Assembly (NCBI RefSeq): GCF_900115545.1
Contig: NZ_FOWV01000005.1
Coordinates: forward strand, 124,001 to 188,000
Origin: Ralstonia sp. NFACC01
GTDB taxonomy: Bacteria; Pseudomonadota; Gammaproteobacteria; Burkholderiales; Burkholderiaceae
Length of the DNA: 64,000 bases
Reading direction: 5' to 3'
Shown here: one piece after another, positions 7,816 to 17,002 of the stretch
Layout of the letters: each line of letters begins with the position of its first letter
How positions within the stretch are numbered: the first letter of the stretch is position 1
The notes under the pieces: generated by a model
Database searches by the model: none
Seen by the model: only the letters and a program-made list of their open reading frames with translations
What the model was told of the DNA's origin: nothing
Program-made: the position numbers and the translations under genes

Positions 7816-8892
7816 ATGAATCGAACCACCGCTGTTCGCGGGATGTCGGCGTGCGCGCTTGGGCTTACCTTCGCGCTCGCCGGCTGGACCGCTCCCGCCC
7901 TCGCCCAAACCAACGTCACGCTGTACGGCCGCGTCGCCAGCGGCATCGACTACCAGAACAACGTCGCCCCCACCGCGACCTCGCCGGGCGGCAGCCTCTG
8001 GCGCGCCGCCGACAACCAGTGGGGGACCAGCATGTTCGGGTTCATGGGCAAGGAGGATCTCGGCGGTGGCCTGCAGGCGGTCTTCCGGCTCGAATCCGGC
8101 TTCGGCGCGGCCCAGGGCAAAACCAACGGCGATGCGCTCTTCAACCGCCGTTCGTACGTCGGCCTGTCCAGCCCGACCTGGGGCACGTTGACGGCCGGCA
8201 AGAACCTCTTCATCAGCAACGACGTCTGGTTCCTCGACCCAACCGGCCAGCAGTTCATCGGCTCGGCCACGCTCGTGCGCGGGCGCAACTGGCCGGGCGC
8301 GAACAACATCGTCGAATATCAAAGCCCCACCTGGGGCGGCTTCCAGATCGGCCTGCAGACCGGCCTGGGCGAACAACCGGGTTCGTTCACGAACAGCCGC
8401 CGCGATGGCGTGTCCGCTGTCTACACGGCCGGCCCGCTGGAAGTGCGCGCGATCTACGACGTGATCCGCGACGGCAACGGCAAGTTCAGCGACATCTTCA
8501 ACTTCTCGAAGGAAGCGACCTTCGGCGGCACGTACACGATCGGCAAGGCGAAACTGTTTGCGGTGTATGAAAACCTGTCGGCGCCCGATGCGGCAGCGGG
8601 CGCCCCGACCAAGGCGAACCACTACTGGCTGGGCATCAACTACGAAGTCACGCCGGCGCTGACGCTGATCGGCGCGGCCTACCGCGTCAACGTGAACCAC
8701 GGCGGCGGCAACGCCAACCTGTTCATGGCCGGCGCGAACTACAACCTGTCCAAGCGCACGATGCTGTACGCGAGCGTGGGCACGGTGCAGAACAGCGCCA
8801 CCGCCAATTTCTCGGTGGAGGCGACCAACAACAACCCGGCCCCGGGCAAGAACCAGCTGGGTGCCTATACGGGTATCGTTCACTCGTTCTAA
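7816..8892 (+). CDS. Outer-membrane general porin
   Basis: A 358-residue Gram-negative porin of the betaproteobacterial (OmpC/Porin_4) type, a 16-strand trimeric barrel. It has a signal peptide of about 31 residues ending PALA before QTNVTLYGRVASGIDY. It continues with SMFGFMGKEDLGGGLQAVFRLE and RRSYVGLSSPTWGTLTAGK, the conserved first strands and loop-3 region, and ends in a terminal phenylalanine (GIVHSF) as needed for BAM recognition. The ATG at 7816 has AGGAG five nt upstream. It sits directly before the sugar operon, so it may ease sugar diffusion, but it has no selective-porin signature. Confidence 0.9.
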   Translation: MNRTTAVRGMSACALGLTFALAGWTAPALAQTNVTLYGRVASGIDYQNNVAPTATSPGGSLWRAADNQWGTSMFGFMGKEDLGGGLQAVFRLESGFGAAQGKTNGDALFNRRSYVGLSSPTWGTLTAGKNLFISNDVWFLDPTGQQFIGSATLVRGRNWPGANNIVEYQSPTWGGFQIGLQTGLGEQPGSFTNSRRDGVSAVYTAGPLEVRAIYDVIRDGNGKFSDIFNFSKEATFGGTYTIGKAKLFAVYENLSAPDAAAGAPTKANHYWLGINYEVTPALTLIGAAYRVNVNHGGGNANLFMAGANYNLSKRTMLYASVGTVQNSATANFSVEATNNNPAPGKNQLGAYTGIVHSF

Positions 8893-8901
8893 AAACCGCT
8901 C

Positions 8902-9069
8902 ATGATCGTGGTGCGCACCCCCAAGATTGACCCCGCGATGCTGCCGTTTCCGGACGACGTCCTCATGAGCGGCGGCAGTTCTCAAGTCAACCTGGGGCCG
9001 CCCGCTGCGGCTCATGGATGGTTTAACCCGGGCCGTCTCCCAAGTCACACCAAGCAATGCCACGCATGA
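8902..9069 (+). CDS. Possible 55-residue ORF overlapping dgoK (doubtful)
   Basis: This frame opens 9 nt after the porin stop and runs 55 codons to a TGA at 9067-9069, which overlaps the second dgoK ATG (9066) in an ATGA arrangement. The product is not recognised, has no signal peptide or membrane segment, and lacks a convincing ribosome site. The ATGA overlap resembles real gene junctions later in the same operon, which is the only reason to list it. It may be chance open frame. Confidence 0.2.
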   Translation: MIVVRTPKIDPAMLPFPDDVLMSGGSSQVNLGPPAAAHGWFNPGRLPSHTKQCHA

Positions 9070-10079
9070 ACATCCTCACCATCGATACCGGTACCACCAA
9101 CACACGCGTTACGGTCTGGCGTGACGACGTTGCGCTTTGCCAGGCTGCGCGCCAGGTTGGCGTGCGCGACACCGCCATCACCGGCAACCGGACGACGCTG
9201 CAGCGCGGCGTGCAAGACACGATTGAAGCTGCGCTGCAGAAGGCCGGGTTCGGCATGAGCCAGGTCGACTTGGTGCTGGCGTCCGGCATGATCACCTCCA
9301 ACGTCGGCCTGCACGAAGTCCCTCACCTGATGGCGCCGGCCGGCCTGCGCGACCTGGCGGCCGGGATGGTGCAGGCGAGCATCCCCGAGGTGTGCGCCCA
9401 GCCGATCTGGTTTGTGCCGGGCGTGCGCAATCCGGTGGACAACCTTGGCCTGCACAACATCGAGTCGATGGACATGATGCGCGGCGAAGAGGTCGAGACC
9501 ATGGGTTTGGTCTCGCGTCTGGGCATCACGGAACCGGCGGTGATCGTGCTGCCCGGGTCGCACTCGAAGTTCGTGCATCTGGACGCCGACCAGCGCATCA
9601 CCGGCTGTGTGACGACGCTGGCCGGCGAGCTGCTCCACGTGATCACGCACAACACCATCCTGGCCGACGCGCTCGACTCCGACTTTGCCACCGAGGTCGA
9701 TCCGGAAATGTTGCTGTCCGGCGCGCGCAGCGCCAGCAGCATCGGACTGGGGCGTGCCTGTTTCATGGTGCGCACGCTGGGTCAGTTCACGATCTACGAG
9801 CGCAATGCGCGGGCCAACTTCCTGCTGGGCGCGGTGCTGGGCGCGGATCTGCTCACGCTCAAGAACAGCAGCGCGATCCGCATGAATCCGGGCACGCAGT
9901 TCGTCATCACGGGCAAGCCGCTGCTGCGCGAAGCGCTCGCCGTGCTGGTCTCAGACGACGATTTCTTCTCGGGCAAGGTCACCGTCACGAGCAGTGAACA
10001 GCAGGAGCACCTGGCCGGCAGCGGCGCGATCGCCATCGCACGCGAGCGCGGCTTGGTCAAAACCTTGAAGGTGGCGTAA
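9066..10079 (+). CDS. dgoK: 2-dehydro-3-deoxygalactonokinase
   Basis: A sugar kinase of the ASKHA fold, 337 residues from this ATG (340 from the in-frame ATG at 9057). It phosphorylates 2-keto-3-deoxy-D-galactonate at C6 with ATP. The N-terminal phosphate-1 motif ILTIDTGTTNTRV, the central ILPGSHSKFV segment and the C-terminal GSGAIAIARERG region are typical of DgoK. Neither start has a strong ribosome site; I prefer 9066 because it directly precedes the core motif. It supplies the substrate for DgoA encoded 6 kb downstream in the same operon. Confidence 0.9.
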   Translation: MNILTIDTGTTNTRVTVWRDDVALCQAARQVGVRDTAITGNRTTLQRGVQDTIEAALQKAGFGMSQVDLVLASGMITSNVGLHEVPHLMAPAGLRDLAAGMVQASIPEVCAQPIWFVPGVRNPVDNLGLHNIESMDMMRGEEVETMGLVSRLGITEPAVIVLPGSHSKFVHLDADQRITGCVTTLAGELLHVITHNTILADALDSDFATEVDPEMLLSGARSASSIGLGRACFMVRTLGQFTIYERNARANFLLGAVLGADLLTLKNSSAIRMNPGTQFVITGKPLLREALAVLVSDDDFFSGKVTVTSSEQQEHLAGSGAIAIARERGLVKTLKVA

Positions 10080-10122
10080 GCCGGGCGCGTACGCCATCCC
10101 ATCTTTCATCCAACGCAGAACA

Positions 10123-10142
10123 GATGCCGCAAAGACGGCATC
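10123..10142 (+). promoter_or_regulatory. Stem-loop just upstream of the araF ribosome site
   Basis: GATGCCG and CGGCATC form a perfect 7-bp stem around a 6-nt CAAAGA loop, ending 2 nt before the AAGGAG of araF. There is no T-run, so it is not a terminator. It may protect the 5' end of a processed binding-protein mRNA or tune translation. Confidence 0.45.
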
Positions 10143-10155
10143 GCAAGGAGACAAC

Positions 10156-11160
10156 ATGCAACAACAACGACGCGGGACATTCAAGGCCATTGCTGCCGCC
10201 ACGCTGTTTGCCATGGCCGGCGGCCTCTCGGTGTTTGCCCATGCAGCCGATGACGTGAAGATCGGCTTCCTGGTCAAGCAGCCCGAAGAGCCGTGGTTCC
10301 AGGACGAATGGAAGTTCGCAGACCAGGCCGCCAAGGAAAAGGGCTTCAAGCTGGTGAAGATCGGCGTGCCCAGCGGCGGTGAAGTGCTGACGGCCATTGA
10401 CAACCTGGGCGCGCAGCATGCGCAGGGTTTCGTGATCTGCGTGCCCGACGTGAAGCTCGGACCGGCAGTCGTGGCCAAGGCCAAGCAGAACAACCTCAAG
10501 CTGATGACGGTGGATGACCGCCTGGTCGACGGTGCTGGCAAGCCGATCGAGTCGGTGCCGCACATGGGCATCTCGGCCACGAAGATCGGCGAACAGGTGG
10601 GCGACGCCATCGCGCAGGAAATGAAGAAGCGCGGCTGGAATCTGTCGGAAGTCGGTGCCATCCGTATTGCGTATGACCAACTGCCGACTGCCAAGGAGCG
10701 CACCGACGGCGCAGTCGCAGCGCTCACCAAAGCGGGTTTCCCGGCCACCAACGTGCTGACCAGCCCGCAGGCCAAGACGGATACCGAAGCCGCCTTCAAC
10801 GCCGCCAACATCACCCTGACCAAGAACCCGAAGTTCAAGCACTGGATTGCCTTCGGCCTGAATGACGAAGCCGTGCTTGGCGCCGTGCGCGCAGCGGAAG
10901 GCCACGGCGTGAAGCCGGCAGACATCATCGGTGTGGGCATCGGCGGCAGCCAGTCGGCGCTCAATGAGTTTGCCAAGCCCGAGAAGACCGGCTTCTTCGG
11001 CACCGTGCTGATCAGCCCGAAGCGTCATGGCTACGAGACCTCGGTGAACATGTACGAGTGGATCAAGAACAACAAGGCGCCGGACCCGCTGATCCTGACC
11101 AGCGGCCGCCTGATGACGCGCGACAACGAAAAGGCCGTCCGCCAAGAGATGGGTTTGTGA
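10156..11160 (+). CDS. araF: Periplasmic L-arabinose/D-galactose-type sugar-binding protein
   Basis: A 334-residue substrate-binding protein of the CUT2 ABC family. It has a signal peptide of about 30 residues ending HAADD, then VKIGFLVKQPEEPWFQDEW, the exact style of AraF (lysine and tryptophan of the ligand pocket). NDEAVLGAVRA and GVGIGGSQSALNEF belong to the C-terminal lobe. AraF proteins bind L-arabinose and, often, D-galactose. The ATG has AAGGAG six nt upstream. It is followed by araG and araH, giving a complete importer within the galactose-oxidation operon. Confidence 0.92.
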   Translation: MQQQRRGTFKAIAAATLFAMAGGLSVFAHAADDVKIGFLVKQPEEPWFQDEWKFADQAAKEKGFKLVKIGVPSGGEVLTAIDNLGAQHAQGFVICVPDVKLGPAVVAKAKQNNLKLMTVDDRLVDGAGKPIESVPHMGISATKIGEQVGDAIAQEMKKRGWNLSEVGAIRIAYDQLPTAKERTDGAVAALTKAGFPATNVLTSPQAKTDTEAAFNAANITLTKNPKFKHWIAFGLNDEAVLGAVRAAEGHGVKPADIIGVGIGGSQSALNEFAKPEKTGFFGTVLISPKRHGYETSVNMYEWIKNNKAPDPLILTSGRLMTRDNEKAVRQEMGL

Positions 11161-11193
11161 TCTTGCGGACAACGTTGTTGAAGGAGACTTGCC

Positions 11194-12729
11194 ATGTCGG
11201 CGTTTCTTGAGTTTCGTGGCATCAGCAAGGTGTTCCCGGGTGTGCGGGCGCTGTCCGATGTGTCGTTTGGCATCGAATGCGGCCGCGTGCACGGCTTGCT
11301 GGGCGAGAACGGCGCGGGCAAGTCGACGCTGTTGAAGATCCTGGGCGGCGACTATCAGCCCGATGGCGGTCAGATCGTCGTCGAGGGAAAGCCGACGGCG
11401 TTCCCGACCACGCGGGCAGCGCTGGATGCGGGCATTGCCGTCATCCACCAGGAGCTGCAGACGGTGCCCGAACTGACGGTGATGGACAACCTGCTGCTCG
11501 GCCACCTGCCGGCCAGCGGCGGGTTCATCCGCCAGCGCGAGGCGATGGCCTGGACGCGCGAGCAGCTGGGCCGCATCGGTGTCGATCTGGACCCGCGCGC
11601 CAGGCTGAAGCACCTGTCGATCGGGCAGCGCCAGATGGTCGAGATCTGCAAGGCGATTCTGCGCGATGCGCGCGTGATTGCGCTGGACGAGCCGACGAGT
11701 TCGCTGTCGATCCGCGAGACCGACATCCTGTTCCGTCTCGTGAAAGACCTGCGTGCGCAGGGCCGGGCGCTGATCTACATCTCGCACCGGCTCGATGAGA
11801 TTTTCGAGCTGTGCGATGGCTGCACGATCTTCCGCGATGGCCGCAAGGTGGCGGATTTCCCATCGATGGCCAACGTTACGCGCGACGAGCTGGTAGCGCA
11901 GATGGTCGGCCGCCAGATCGACGACATCTTCGATTACCGCGCGCGCCCGCTCGGCGACGTGCGCTTGCAGGTGGATGGTCTCGTGGGCCCGAAGCTGGCC
12001 GAGCCGGCAAGCCTGTCCGTGCGCCGCGGCGAGATCGTTGGCCTGTTCGGGCTGGTGGGCGCGGGGCGGTCGGAACTGGCCCGACTGATCTACGGGGCCG
12101 ATCGCAAGACGGCGGGCAGCATCACGCTCGATGGCGCGCCGATCCGCATCCGCGATGTGGCCGACGCCATCCGCCAGGGCATCGTGCTGTGCCCGGAAGA
12201 TCGCAAGGAAGAGGGCATCATCGGCTGCCGCTCGGTGTCGGAAAACATCAACATCAGCTGCCGGCGCAACCAGCGCCGCTTCGGCCTGTTCGTCAATGAC
12301 AGGCAGGAAGCGAAGACGGCCGACCACTACATCACGCGCCTGCGCATCAAGACGCCCAACCGGGAGCAGCCGATCCGCCTGCTGTCGGGCGGCAACCAGC
12401 AGAAGGCCATCCTGGCGCGCTGGCTGGCCGAAGACGACATGCGTGTGCTGATCATCGACGAGCCCACGCGCGGCATCGACGTCGGTGCCAAGAACGAGAT
12501 CTACCAGGTGCTGTACGAACTGGCCGAACGTGGCGTGGCCGTGCTGATGATTTCCAGCGAATTGCCGGAAATCCTCGGTGTCGCCGATCGCGTGCTCGTG
12601 ATGAGCGAAGGCCGCATCGCCGGCGAACTGCCGCGCGAGCAGGCCAATGAGCAGGCAGTGCTCAAGCTCGCGCTACGCCCCGAATCTGCGCCGCTGCCAT
12701 CTGCGCCCATGCCGCCGTTGGCCGCCTGA
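11194..12729 (+). CDS. araG: Sugar ABC importer ATPase (two ABC domains)
   Basis: A 511-residue CUT2-family ATPase with two nucleotide-binding domains. The first has Walker [10 protein letters not shown] near residue 40, signature [12 protein letters not shown] near 140 and Walker [13 protein letters not shown]. The second has the degenerate Walker [11 protein letters not shown] near 290, signature [10 protein letters not shown] near 395 and Walker [13 protein letters not shown]. The degenerate second P-loop is normal for AraG, MglA and RbsA. It energises uptake of the sugar captured by AraF through AraH. An AAGGAG site precedes the ATG, and 17 nt separate it from araH. Confidence 0.95.
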   Translation: MSAFLEFRGISKVFPGVRALSDVSFGIECGRVHGLLGENGAGKSTLLKILGGDYQPDGGQIVVEGKPTAFPTTRAALDAGIAVIHQELQTVPELTVMDNLLLGHLPASGGFIRQREAMAWTREQLGRIGVDLDPRARLKHLSIGQRQMVEICKAILRDARVIALDEPTSSLSIRETDILFRLVKDLRAQGRALIYISHRLDEIFELCDGCTIFRDGRKVADFPSMANVTRDELVAQMVGRQIDDIFDYRARPLGDVRLQVDGLVGPKLAEPASLSVRRGEIVGLFGLVGAGRSELARLIYGADRKTAGSITLDGAPIRIRDVADAIRQGIVLCPEDRKEEGIIGCRSVSENINISCRRNQRRFGLFVNDRQEAKTADHYITRLRIKTPNREQPIRLLSGGNQQKAILARWLAEDDMRVLIIDEPTRGIDVGAKNEIYQVLYELAERGVAVLMISSELPEILGVADRVLVMSEGRIAGELPREQANEQAVLKLALRPESAPLPSAPMPPLAA

Positions 12730-12746
12730 GAACCCCGGAGTCCAAG

Positions 12747-13754
12747 ATGTCCCAGTCTCAACCCCTGCAACATTCCGATGCGCTCGCCGCATCGGCACGC
12801 TCTGCCATGAACAAGACGCGCCTACTTCGCCTGCTGGACGATTTCAGCCTGCCGCTGATCTTCGCCATCCTCTTTGCCGCGCTGTCGTTCTCGGTCGAGT
12901 ATTTCTTCTCGTGGCAGAACATGGTCGGCCTTGCGTTGTCCGTCTCGCAGATCGGCATGGTTGCCTGCACGATGATGTTCTGCCTGGCGTCGCGTGATTT
13001 CGATCTGTCGATCGGCTCCACGGTGGCGTTTGCCGGCGTGCTGTGCGCGATGATCATCAACGCCACCGGCAGCATCGCACTTGGCATCGGCGGGAGCCTG
13101 GTGGCGGGCGCGATCATCGGTGGCGTCAACGGCTTTGTGATTGCCAAGCTGAAGATCAACGCGCTGATCACCACGCTGGCCACGATGGAAATCGTGCGCG
13201 GCCTCGCCTTCATTGCCTCGCACGGGCAGGCGGTGGGCGTGTCGGACATGGATTTCTTCGACCTGGGCAACACCATCGTCTTTGGCGTGCCGACGCCGGT
13301 GTGGGTGGCGGGGCTGTGCTTCGTGGTGTTTGGCGTGCTGCTCAACAAGACGATCTACGGCCGCAATACGCTGGCGATTGGCGGCAATCCGGAAGCGGCA
13401 CGGCTGGCGGGCGTGAACGTCAACATGACGCGCATCGTCATCTTCCTGATCCAGGGCGTGATTGCTGCGCTGGCCGGCGTGATTCTGGCGGCGCGCATCA
13501 CCAGCGGCCAGCCGAATGCGGCGCAAGGCTTTGAACTGAACGTGATCTCGGCCTGCGTGCTGGGCGGCGTTTCGCTGCTCGGTGGCCGCGCCACGATCAG
13601 CGGGGTGCTGGTCGGCGTATTGATCATGGGCACCGTGCAGAACGCCATGAACCTGCTGAACATCGACGCGTTCTACCAGTACCTCGTGCGCGGTGCGATT
13701 CTGCTGGCAGCGGTGCTGGTCGACCAGTTGAAGAACCGCGGCGTCCGTGAGTGA
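12747..13754 (+). CDS. araH: Sugar ABC importer permease
   Basis: A 335-residue CUT2 inner-membrane permease with about 8-10 transmembrane segments. The conserved cytoplasmic loop YGRNTLAIGGNPEAARLAG (near residue 205) contacts AraG. CLASRDFDLSIGSTVAF and ITTLATMEIVRGLAFIASHG are also family signatures. Its last codons overlap the GTG start of the lactonase gene by 8 nt, which suggests translational coupling. The longer N-terminus (about 30 extra polar residues) is usual for AraH compared with RbsC; an internal ATG at 12807 is another possible start. Confidence 0.93.
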   Translation: MSQSQPLQHSDALAASARSAMNKTRLLRLLDDFSLPLIFAILFAALSFSVEYFFSWQNMVGLALSVSQIGMVACTMMFCLASRDFDLSIGSTVAFAGVLCAMIINATGSIALGIGGSLVAGAIIGGVNGFVIAKLKINALITTLATMEIVRGLAFIASHGQAVGVSDMDFFDLGNTIVFGVPTPVWVAGLCFVVFGVLLNKTIYGRNTLAIGGNPEAARLAGVNVNMTRIVIFLIQGVIAALAGVILAARITSGQPNAAQGFELNVISACVLGGVSLLGGRATISGVLVGVLIMGTVQNAMNLLNIDAFYQYLVRGAILLAAVLVDQLKNRGVRE

Positions 13755-14679
13755 GGCTACGCAGATGACAACCGCAACCACGCTCTCCGATCTGCGCTGC
13801 ACGCTTGGCGAAGGCATTGTCTGGGACGACGCCCAGCGCCTGCTCTGGTGGACCGACATCCAGGAATCGCTGCTATGGCAGCATGATCCGGCGACGGGGC
13901 AGGAGCGCCAATGGCCGCTGCCGCAACGCGTGGGCTCCTTCGTGCTGACGGACGAACCCGGCGTGCTGATCCTCGGCCTCGCCAAGAACATCGCCCGCTT
14001 CGACACGCGCACCAGCGCGCTTACGCTGCTGGCCGACGTCGAGCCCGACAACCCGACCACGCGCGTCAATGATGGCCGTGCAGATCGCTTTGGCAACTAC
14101 GTCTTCGGCACCATGCATGAAGGTGGCCCGGAACCCACCGGCAGCTTCTATCGCTTCACGCCGATGGGCACGCTGCAACGTCTGGCGCTGCCGCACATCG
14201 CCATCGCCAACAGCATCGCCTTCAGCCCCGACGGCGAGACCATGTATTGGTGCGATACCAACAGCCGGCGCATCCACGCATGCGATTACGACGGGCAGAC
14301 CGGCGCAGTCGCCAATATTCGCGTCTTCGCCGATCTACGTGACCAGGATGCCGATGGCGCGCACAAGGGTTCGCCCGATGGTTCCACCGTCGACGCAGAA
14401 GGCTGCCTGTGGAACGCCGAGTGGGGCGGCAACCGCCTGACGCGCTACGCACCGGATGGGCGCGTGCTGGCGCGCATGTCCGTGCCGGCATCGCAGCCCA
14501 CGTGCCCGGCATTTGGCGGCGAGGCGCTCGACACGCTGTATCTGACGACGGCGCGCGACGGTTTGTCGGCGCACCGCCTGGCAGAAGACGTAAACGCCGG
14601 CGCGACGCTGCAGCTTGCCGTACCTAACGTACGAGGACTGCCGGAGGGCCGGTTCGGCCATGCCTACGTTGCGGCTTGA
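13747..14679 (+). CDS. SMP-30/gluconolactonase-family sugar lactonase
   Basis: A 310-residue six-bladed beta-propeller metal-dependent lactonase. It has the N-terminal metal ligand in LGEGIVWDD, NDGRADRFGNYVFGTMHE (ligand asparagine), NSIAFSPDGETMYWCDT and GSPDGSTVDAEGCLWNAEW. It should open D-galactono-1,4-lactone, L-arabinono-lactone or both, between the SDR dehydrogenase and DgoD. The GTG at 13747 overlaps the araH stop; an in-frame ATG at 13765 is possible. The 3' end overlaps the epimerase start by 20 nt. Confidence 0.88.
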   Translation: MSEATQMTTATTLSDLRCTLGEGIVWDDAQRLLWWTDIQESLLWQHDPATGQERQWPLPQRVGSFVLTDEPGVLILGLAKNIARFDTRTSALTLLADVEPDNPTTRVNDGRADRFGNYVFGTMHEGGPEPTGSFYRFTPMGTLQRLALPHIAIANSIAFSPDGETMYWCDTNSRRIHACDYDGQTGAVANIRVFADLRDQDADGAHKGSPDGSTVDAEGCLWNAEWGGNRLTRYAPDGRVLARMSVPASQPTCPAFGGEALDTLYLTTARDGLSAHRLAEDVNAGATLQLAVPNVRGLPEGRFGHAYVAA

Positions 14680-15553
14680 AAACGGCGTGCTACGCGCCGA
14701 GGTGCTCCCCGAGGCGGGTGGCGGGTTGCTGCGTTTCGATCTATTGCGCGATGGCGATGTCACAGCCATCTTCCGGCCGGGCGAAGCAGACGCTGCACTG
14801 CGCGATCCGAGAACGCTGGCCTGCTATCCGCTGGTGCCATGGTCCAACCGCATCGGCGGCGGGCGCTTCCCGTTCCAGGGGCAGACCATCGAAGTGCCGC
14901 GAACGCGTGACGACGAACCGTATCCGCTGCATGGTCATGGCTGGCTGATGCCGTGGCATGCAGTGTCGCAAACAGATGCCTCCGTTGAACTCGCTGCGGT
15001 GGTCGAGCAGGGGCGCCCATTCCGCTATCAGGCGGTGCAGCGCTACACGCTGATGAGGAACACGTTGCAGATCGTGCTGACGGTACGCAACGAAGGCGCG
15101 CCGCTGCCATTCGGGCTGGGCGTGCATCCGTTCTTTCCGCGCACGCCCGATGTTCGGTTGCGTGCTGGCGCAACGGCCATGTGGCAATCCGCACCGGACT
15201 ATCTGCCAACGGTCTTGCAGGCGCTCTCTTCGGAGGCAGACTTTCGCGAGCTTCGGATGCTGGAGACCAACGCCGCCATCAATCACAGCTTTGAAGGCTG
15301 GGACGGCCGCGCCGAGATCGTCTGGCCCAGCCGCCGCACGTCTGTGCAAATTGCCGCCGACACCTCGCGCTATGTGCTTTACACACCGGTCGCGTACGAC
15401 TTCTTTTGCTTCGAGCCGGTTGACCACGCGATCAATGCGCACAACCTGCCTGGCTCGTCGTGCGCTCAGCAAGACCACGGCCTGACCATCCTCGGCCCCG
15501 GCCAAAGCCTGCAGCGCAGCTATCAATTCACCGTGAATGGTTTTGACGCATGA
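14660..15553 (+). CDS. Aldose 1-epimerase family protein
   Basis: A 297-residue galactose-mutarotase-fold protein. LRFDLLRDGDVTAIFRPGEAD and YPLVPWSNRIGGGRFPFQG are family signatures. YPLHGHGWLMPW carries the catalytic histidine, LGVHPFFPR the second, and INHSFEGWDGRAEIVWP is typical of the C-terminal part. It interconverts alpha and beta anomers of the sugar before oxidation by the adjacent dehydrogenase. I start it at the ATG at 14660; a start 45 nt upstream would lie deeper inside the lactonase gene. Its stop overlaps the SDR start as ATGA. Confidence 0.88.
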   Translation: MPTLRLENGVLRAEVLPEAGGGLLRFDLLRDGDVTAIFRPGEADAALRDPRTLACYPLVPWSNRIGGGRFPFQGQTIEVPRTRDDEPYPLHGHGWLMPWHAVSQTDASVELAAVVEQGRPFRYQAVQRYTLMRNTLQIVLTVRNEGAPLPFGLGVHPFFPRTPDVRLRAGATAMWQSAPDYLPTVLQALSSEADFRELRMLETNAAINHSFEGWDGRAEIVWPSRRTSVQIAADTSRYVLYTPVAYDFFCFEPVDHAINAHNLPGSSCAQQDHGLTILGPGQSLQRSYQFTVNGFDA

Positions 15554-16359
15554 CCGCTTCTCAGACGTCTTTTCCGCCGCGTCTCGCAGGCAAGGTCGCC
15601 CTGGTGACGGGCGCCACGCAAGGCATTGGTGGTGCGATTGCCAAGCTGTTCGCGCAGCACGGCGCACGCGTGATCGTCAACGCGCTGGTGCGTGACGAGC
15701 GCGCCGAGGCCTTCGCCGCCGAAATTGGCAACAGCGTCGGCAGCGACGGCAACATCCTCCTCGTACAAGCCGACGTGCGCGACCGTGCGCAGATCGACGC
15801 GATGGTCGCCGCAGGTGTCGAGCGCTTTGGCGGGATCGACGTGCTGGTCAACAACGCCGGCATCAACGTGTTTGCCGATCCGCTCAAGTTGAGCGAGGAC
15901 GACTGGGCGCGCTGCCTTTCCGTCGATCTGGAAGGCGCGTGGCACTGCGCGCGTGCCGTGCTGCCGCACATGCTGGCGCGGGGGGCGGGCAGCATCGTCA
16001 ACATCGCCTCGGTGCATGGGCACAAGATCATTCCGGGCGCGTTTCCGTATCCGGTGGCCAAGCATGGGCTGATCGGGCTCACGCGGGCGCTGGGCATTGA
16101 ATATGCGGCGCGTGGTGTCCGCGTGAATTCGATTTCGCCGGGACTGATTCTCACGCCGATTGCCGAGGCCGGCTTTGCCGCCGCGCCTGACCCCGAAGCC
16201 GAACGCCGCCGCCAGGCCGAGCTGCTGCCGTGCAAGCGCATCGGCGAGCCCGAAGAGGTGGCCTACACCGCGCTGTTCCTCGCCTCCGACGAGGCGCGCT
16301 TCATCAACGCGACCGACATCCTGATCGATGGCGGGCGCTCGCAGCTCTATCACGAATGA
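15550..16359 (+). CDS. SDR-family sugar 1-dehydrogenase
   Basis: A 269-residue classical short-chain dehydrogenase. The NAD(P)-binding TGATQGIGGAIA is near residue 22, NNAGIN near 100, catalytic serine in IVNIASVHGH and the YPVAK motif near 160. By context it oxidises D-galactose, and perhaps L-arabinose, to the 1,4- or 1,5-lactone, the first step of the pathway. No local residue proves the substrate, and general SDR sugar dehydrogenases are promiscuous. ATGA overlaps with both neighbours indicate tightly coupled translation. Confidence 0.85.
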   Translation: MTASQTSFPPRLAGKVALVTGATQGIGGAIAKLFAQHGARVIVNALVRDERAEAFAAEIGNSVGSDGNILLVQADVRDRAQIDAMVAAGVERFGGIDVLVNNAGINVFADPLKLSEDDWARCLSVDLEGAWHCARAVLPHMLARGAGSIVNIASVHGHKIIPGAFPYPVAKHGLIGLTRALGIEYAARGVRVNSISPGLILTPIAEAGFAAAPDPEAERRRQAELLPCKRIGEPEEVAYTALFLASDEARFINATDILIDGGRSQLYHE

Positions 16360-16982
16360 CCTGGACAACCCACCTTCCGCTGATCGCCATCCTGCGCGGC
16401 ATCCGGCCTGACGAGGTGCTCGCGCACACGCAGGCGCTGGTCGATGCCGGTTTCGACGCCATCGAAATTCCGCTGAACTCGCCCGACTGGGCGCAGAGCG
16501 TGCAGCTCGCCGCGCGTGCTTTTGGCGACCGGGCGCTGATTGGTGCGGGCACCGTGCTGCGCCCCGAAGACGTTGACCTGATGGTCGCGGCCGGCGGCAA
16601 GCTGGTCGTCACGCCCAACACGCATGCGCCGGTGATTCGCGCCGCTGCCCACGCGGGCCTCGTCACCTGCATTGGCTGCATGACTGCCACCGAAGCGTTT
16701 GCCGCGCTCGATGCGGGCGCGCAGGCGCTGAAGATTTTCCCGGCCGGCGCGCTCGGCCCCGGCTACGTGCGCGCGCTCAAGGCCGTGCTGCCCGCCGAGG
16801 TGCCGGTGTTTGCCGTCGGCAGCATCACGCCGGAGAACCTCGCCGATTACCTTGCCGCCGGCTGCATCGGCGCAGGCCTCGGCAGCGACTTGTATCGCCC
16901 AGGCCAGCCCGTCGAGCGCACCGCCGAACGCGCACGCGCCTTTGTCACCGCCTACCGCACCGCGCAATCCGACCGCACCTGA
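16356..16982 (+). CDS. dgoA: 2-dehydro-3-deoxy-6-phosphogalactonate aldolase
   Basis: A 208-residue class I aldolase of the KDPG/KDPGal family. It cleaves 2-keto-3-deoxy-6-phosphogalactonate to pyruvate and glyceraldehyde 3-phosphate. Counting from this ATG puts the catalytic Glu at 37 ([10 protein letters not shown]) and the Schiff-base Lys at 126 (LKIFPAG), the same numbers as E. coli DgoA, which supports both the start and the KDPGal rather than KDPG assignment. The ATG overlaps the SDR stop as ATGA. The frame is open further upstream but inside the SDR gene. Confidence 0.95.
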   Translation: MTWTTHLPLIAILRGIRPDEVLAHTQALVDAGFDAIEIPLNSPDWAQSVQLAARAFGDRALIGAGTVLRPEDVDLMVAAGGKLVVTPNTHAPVIRAAAHAGLVTCIGCMTATEAFAALDAGAQALKIFPAGALGPGYVRALKAVLPAEVPVFAVGSITPENLADYLAAGCIGAGLGSDLYRPGQPVERTAERARAFVTAYRTAQSDRT

Positions 16983-17002
16983 ACGCACCATCGATTCGAT
17001 CC

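Noticed and set aside
10057-12327. A 756-codon antisense frame opposite araF and araG
   Set aside because: Same kind of codon-bias shadow; both plus-strand genes have complete motifs.
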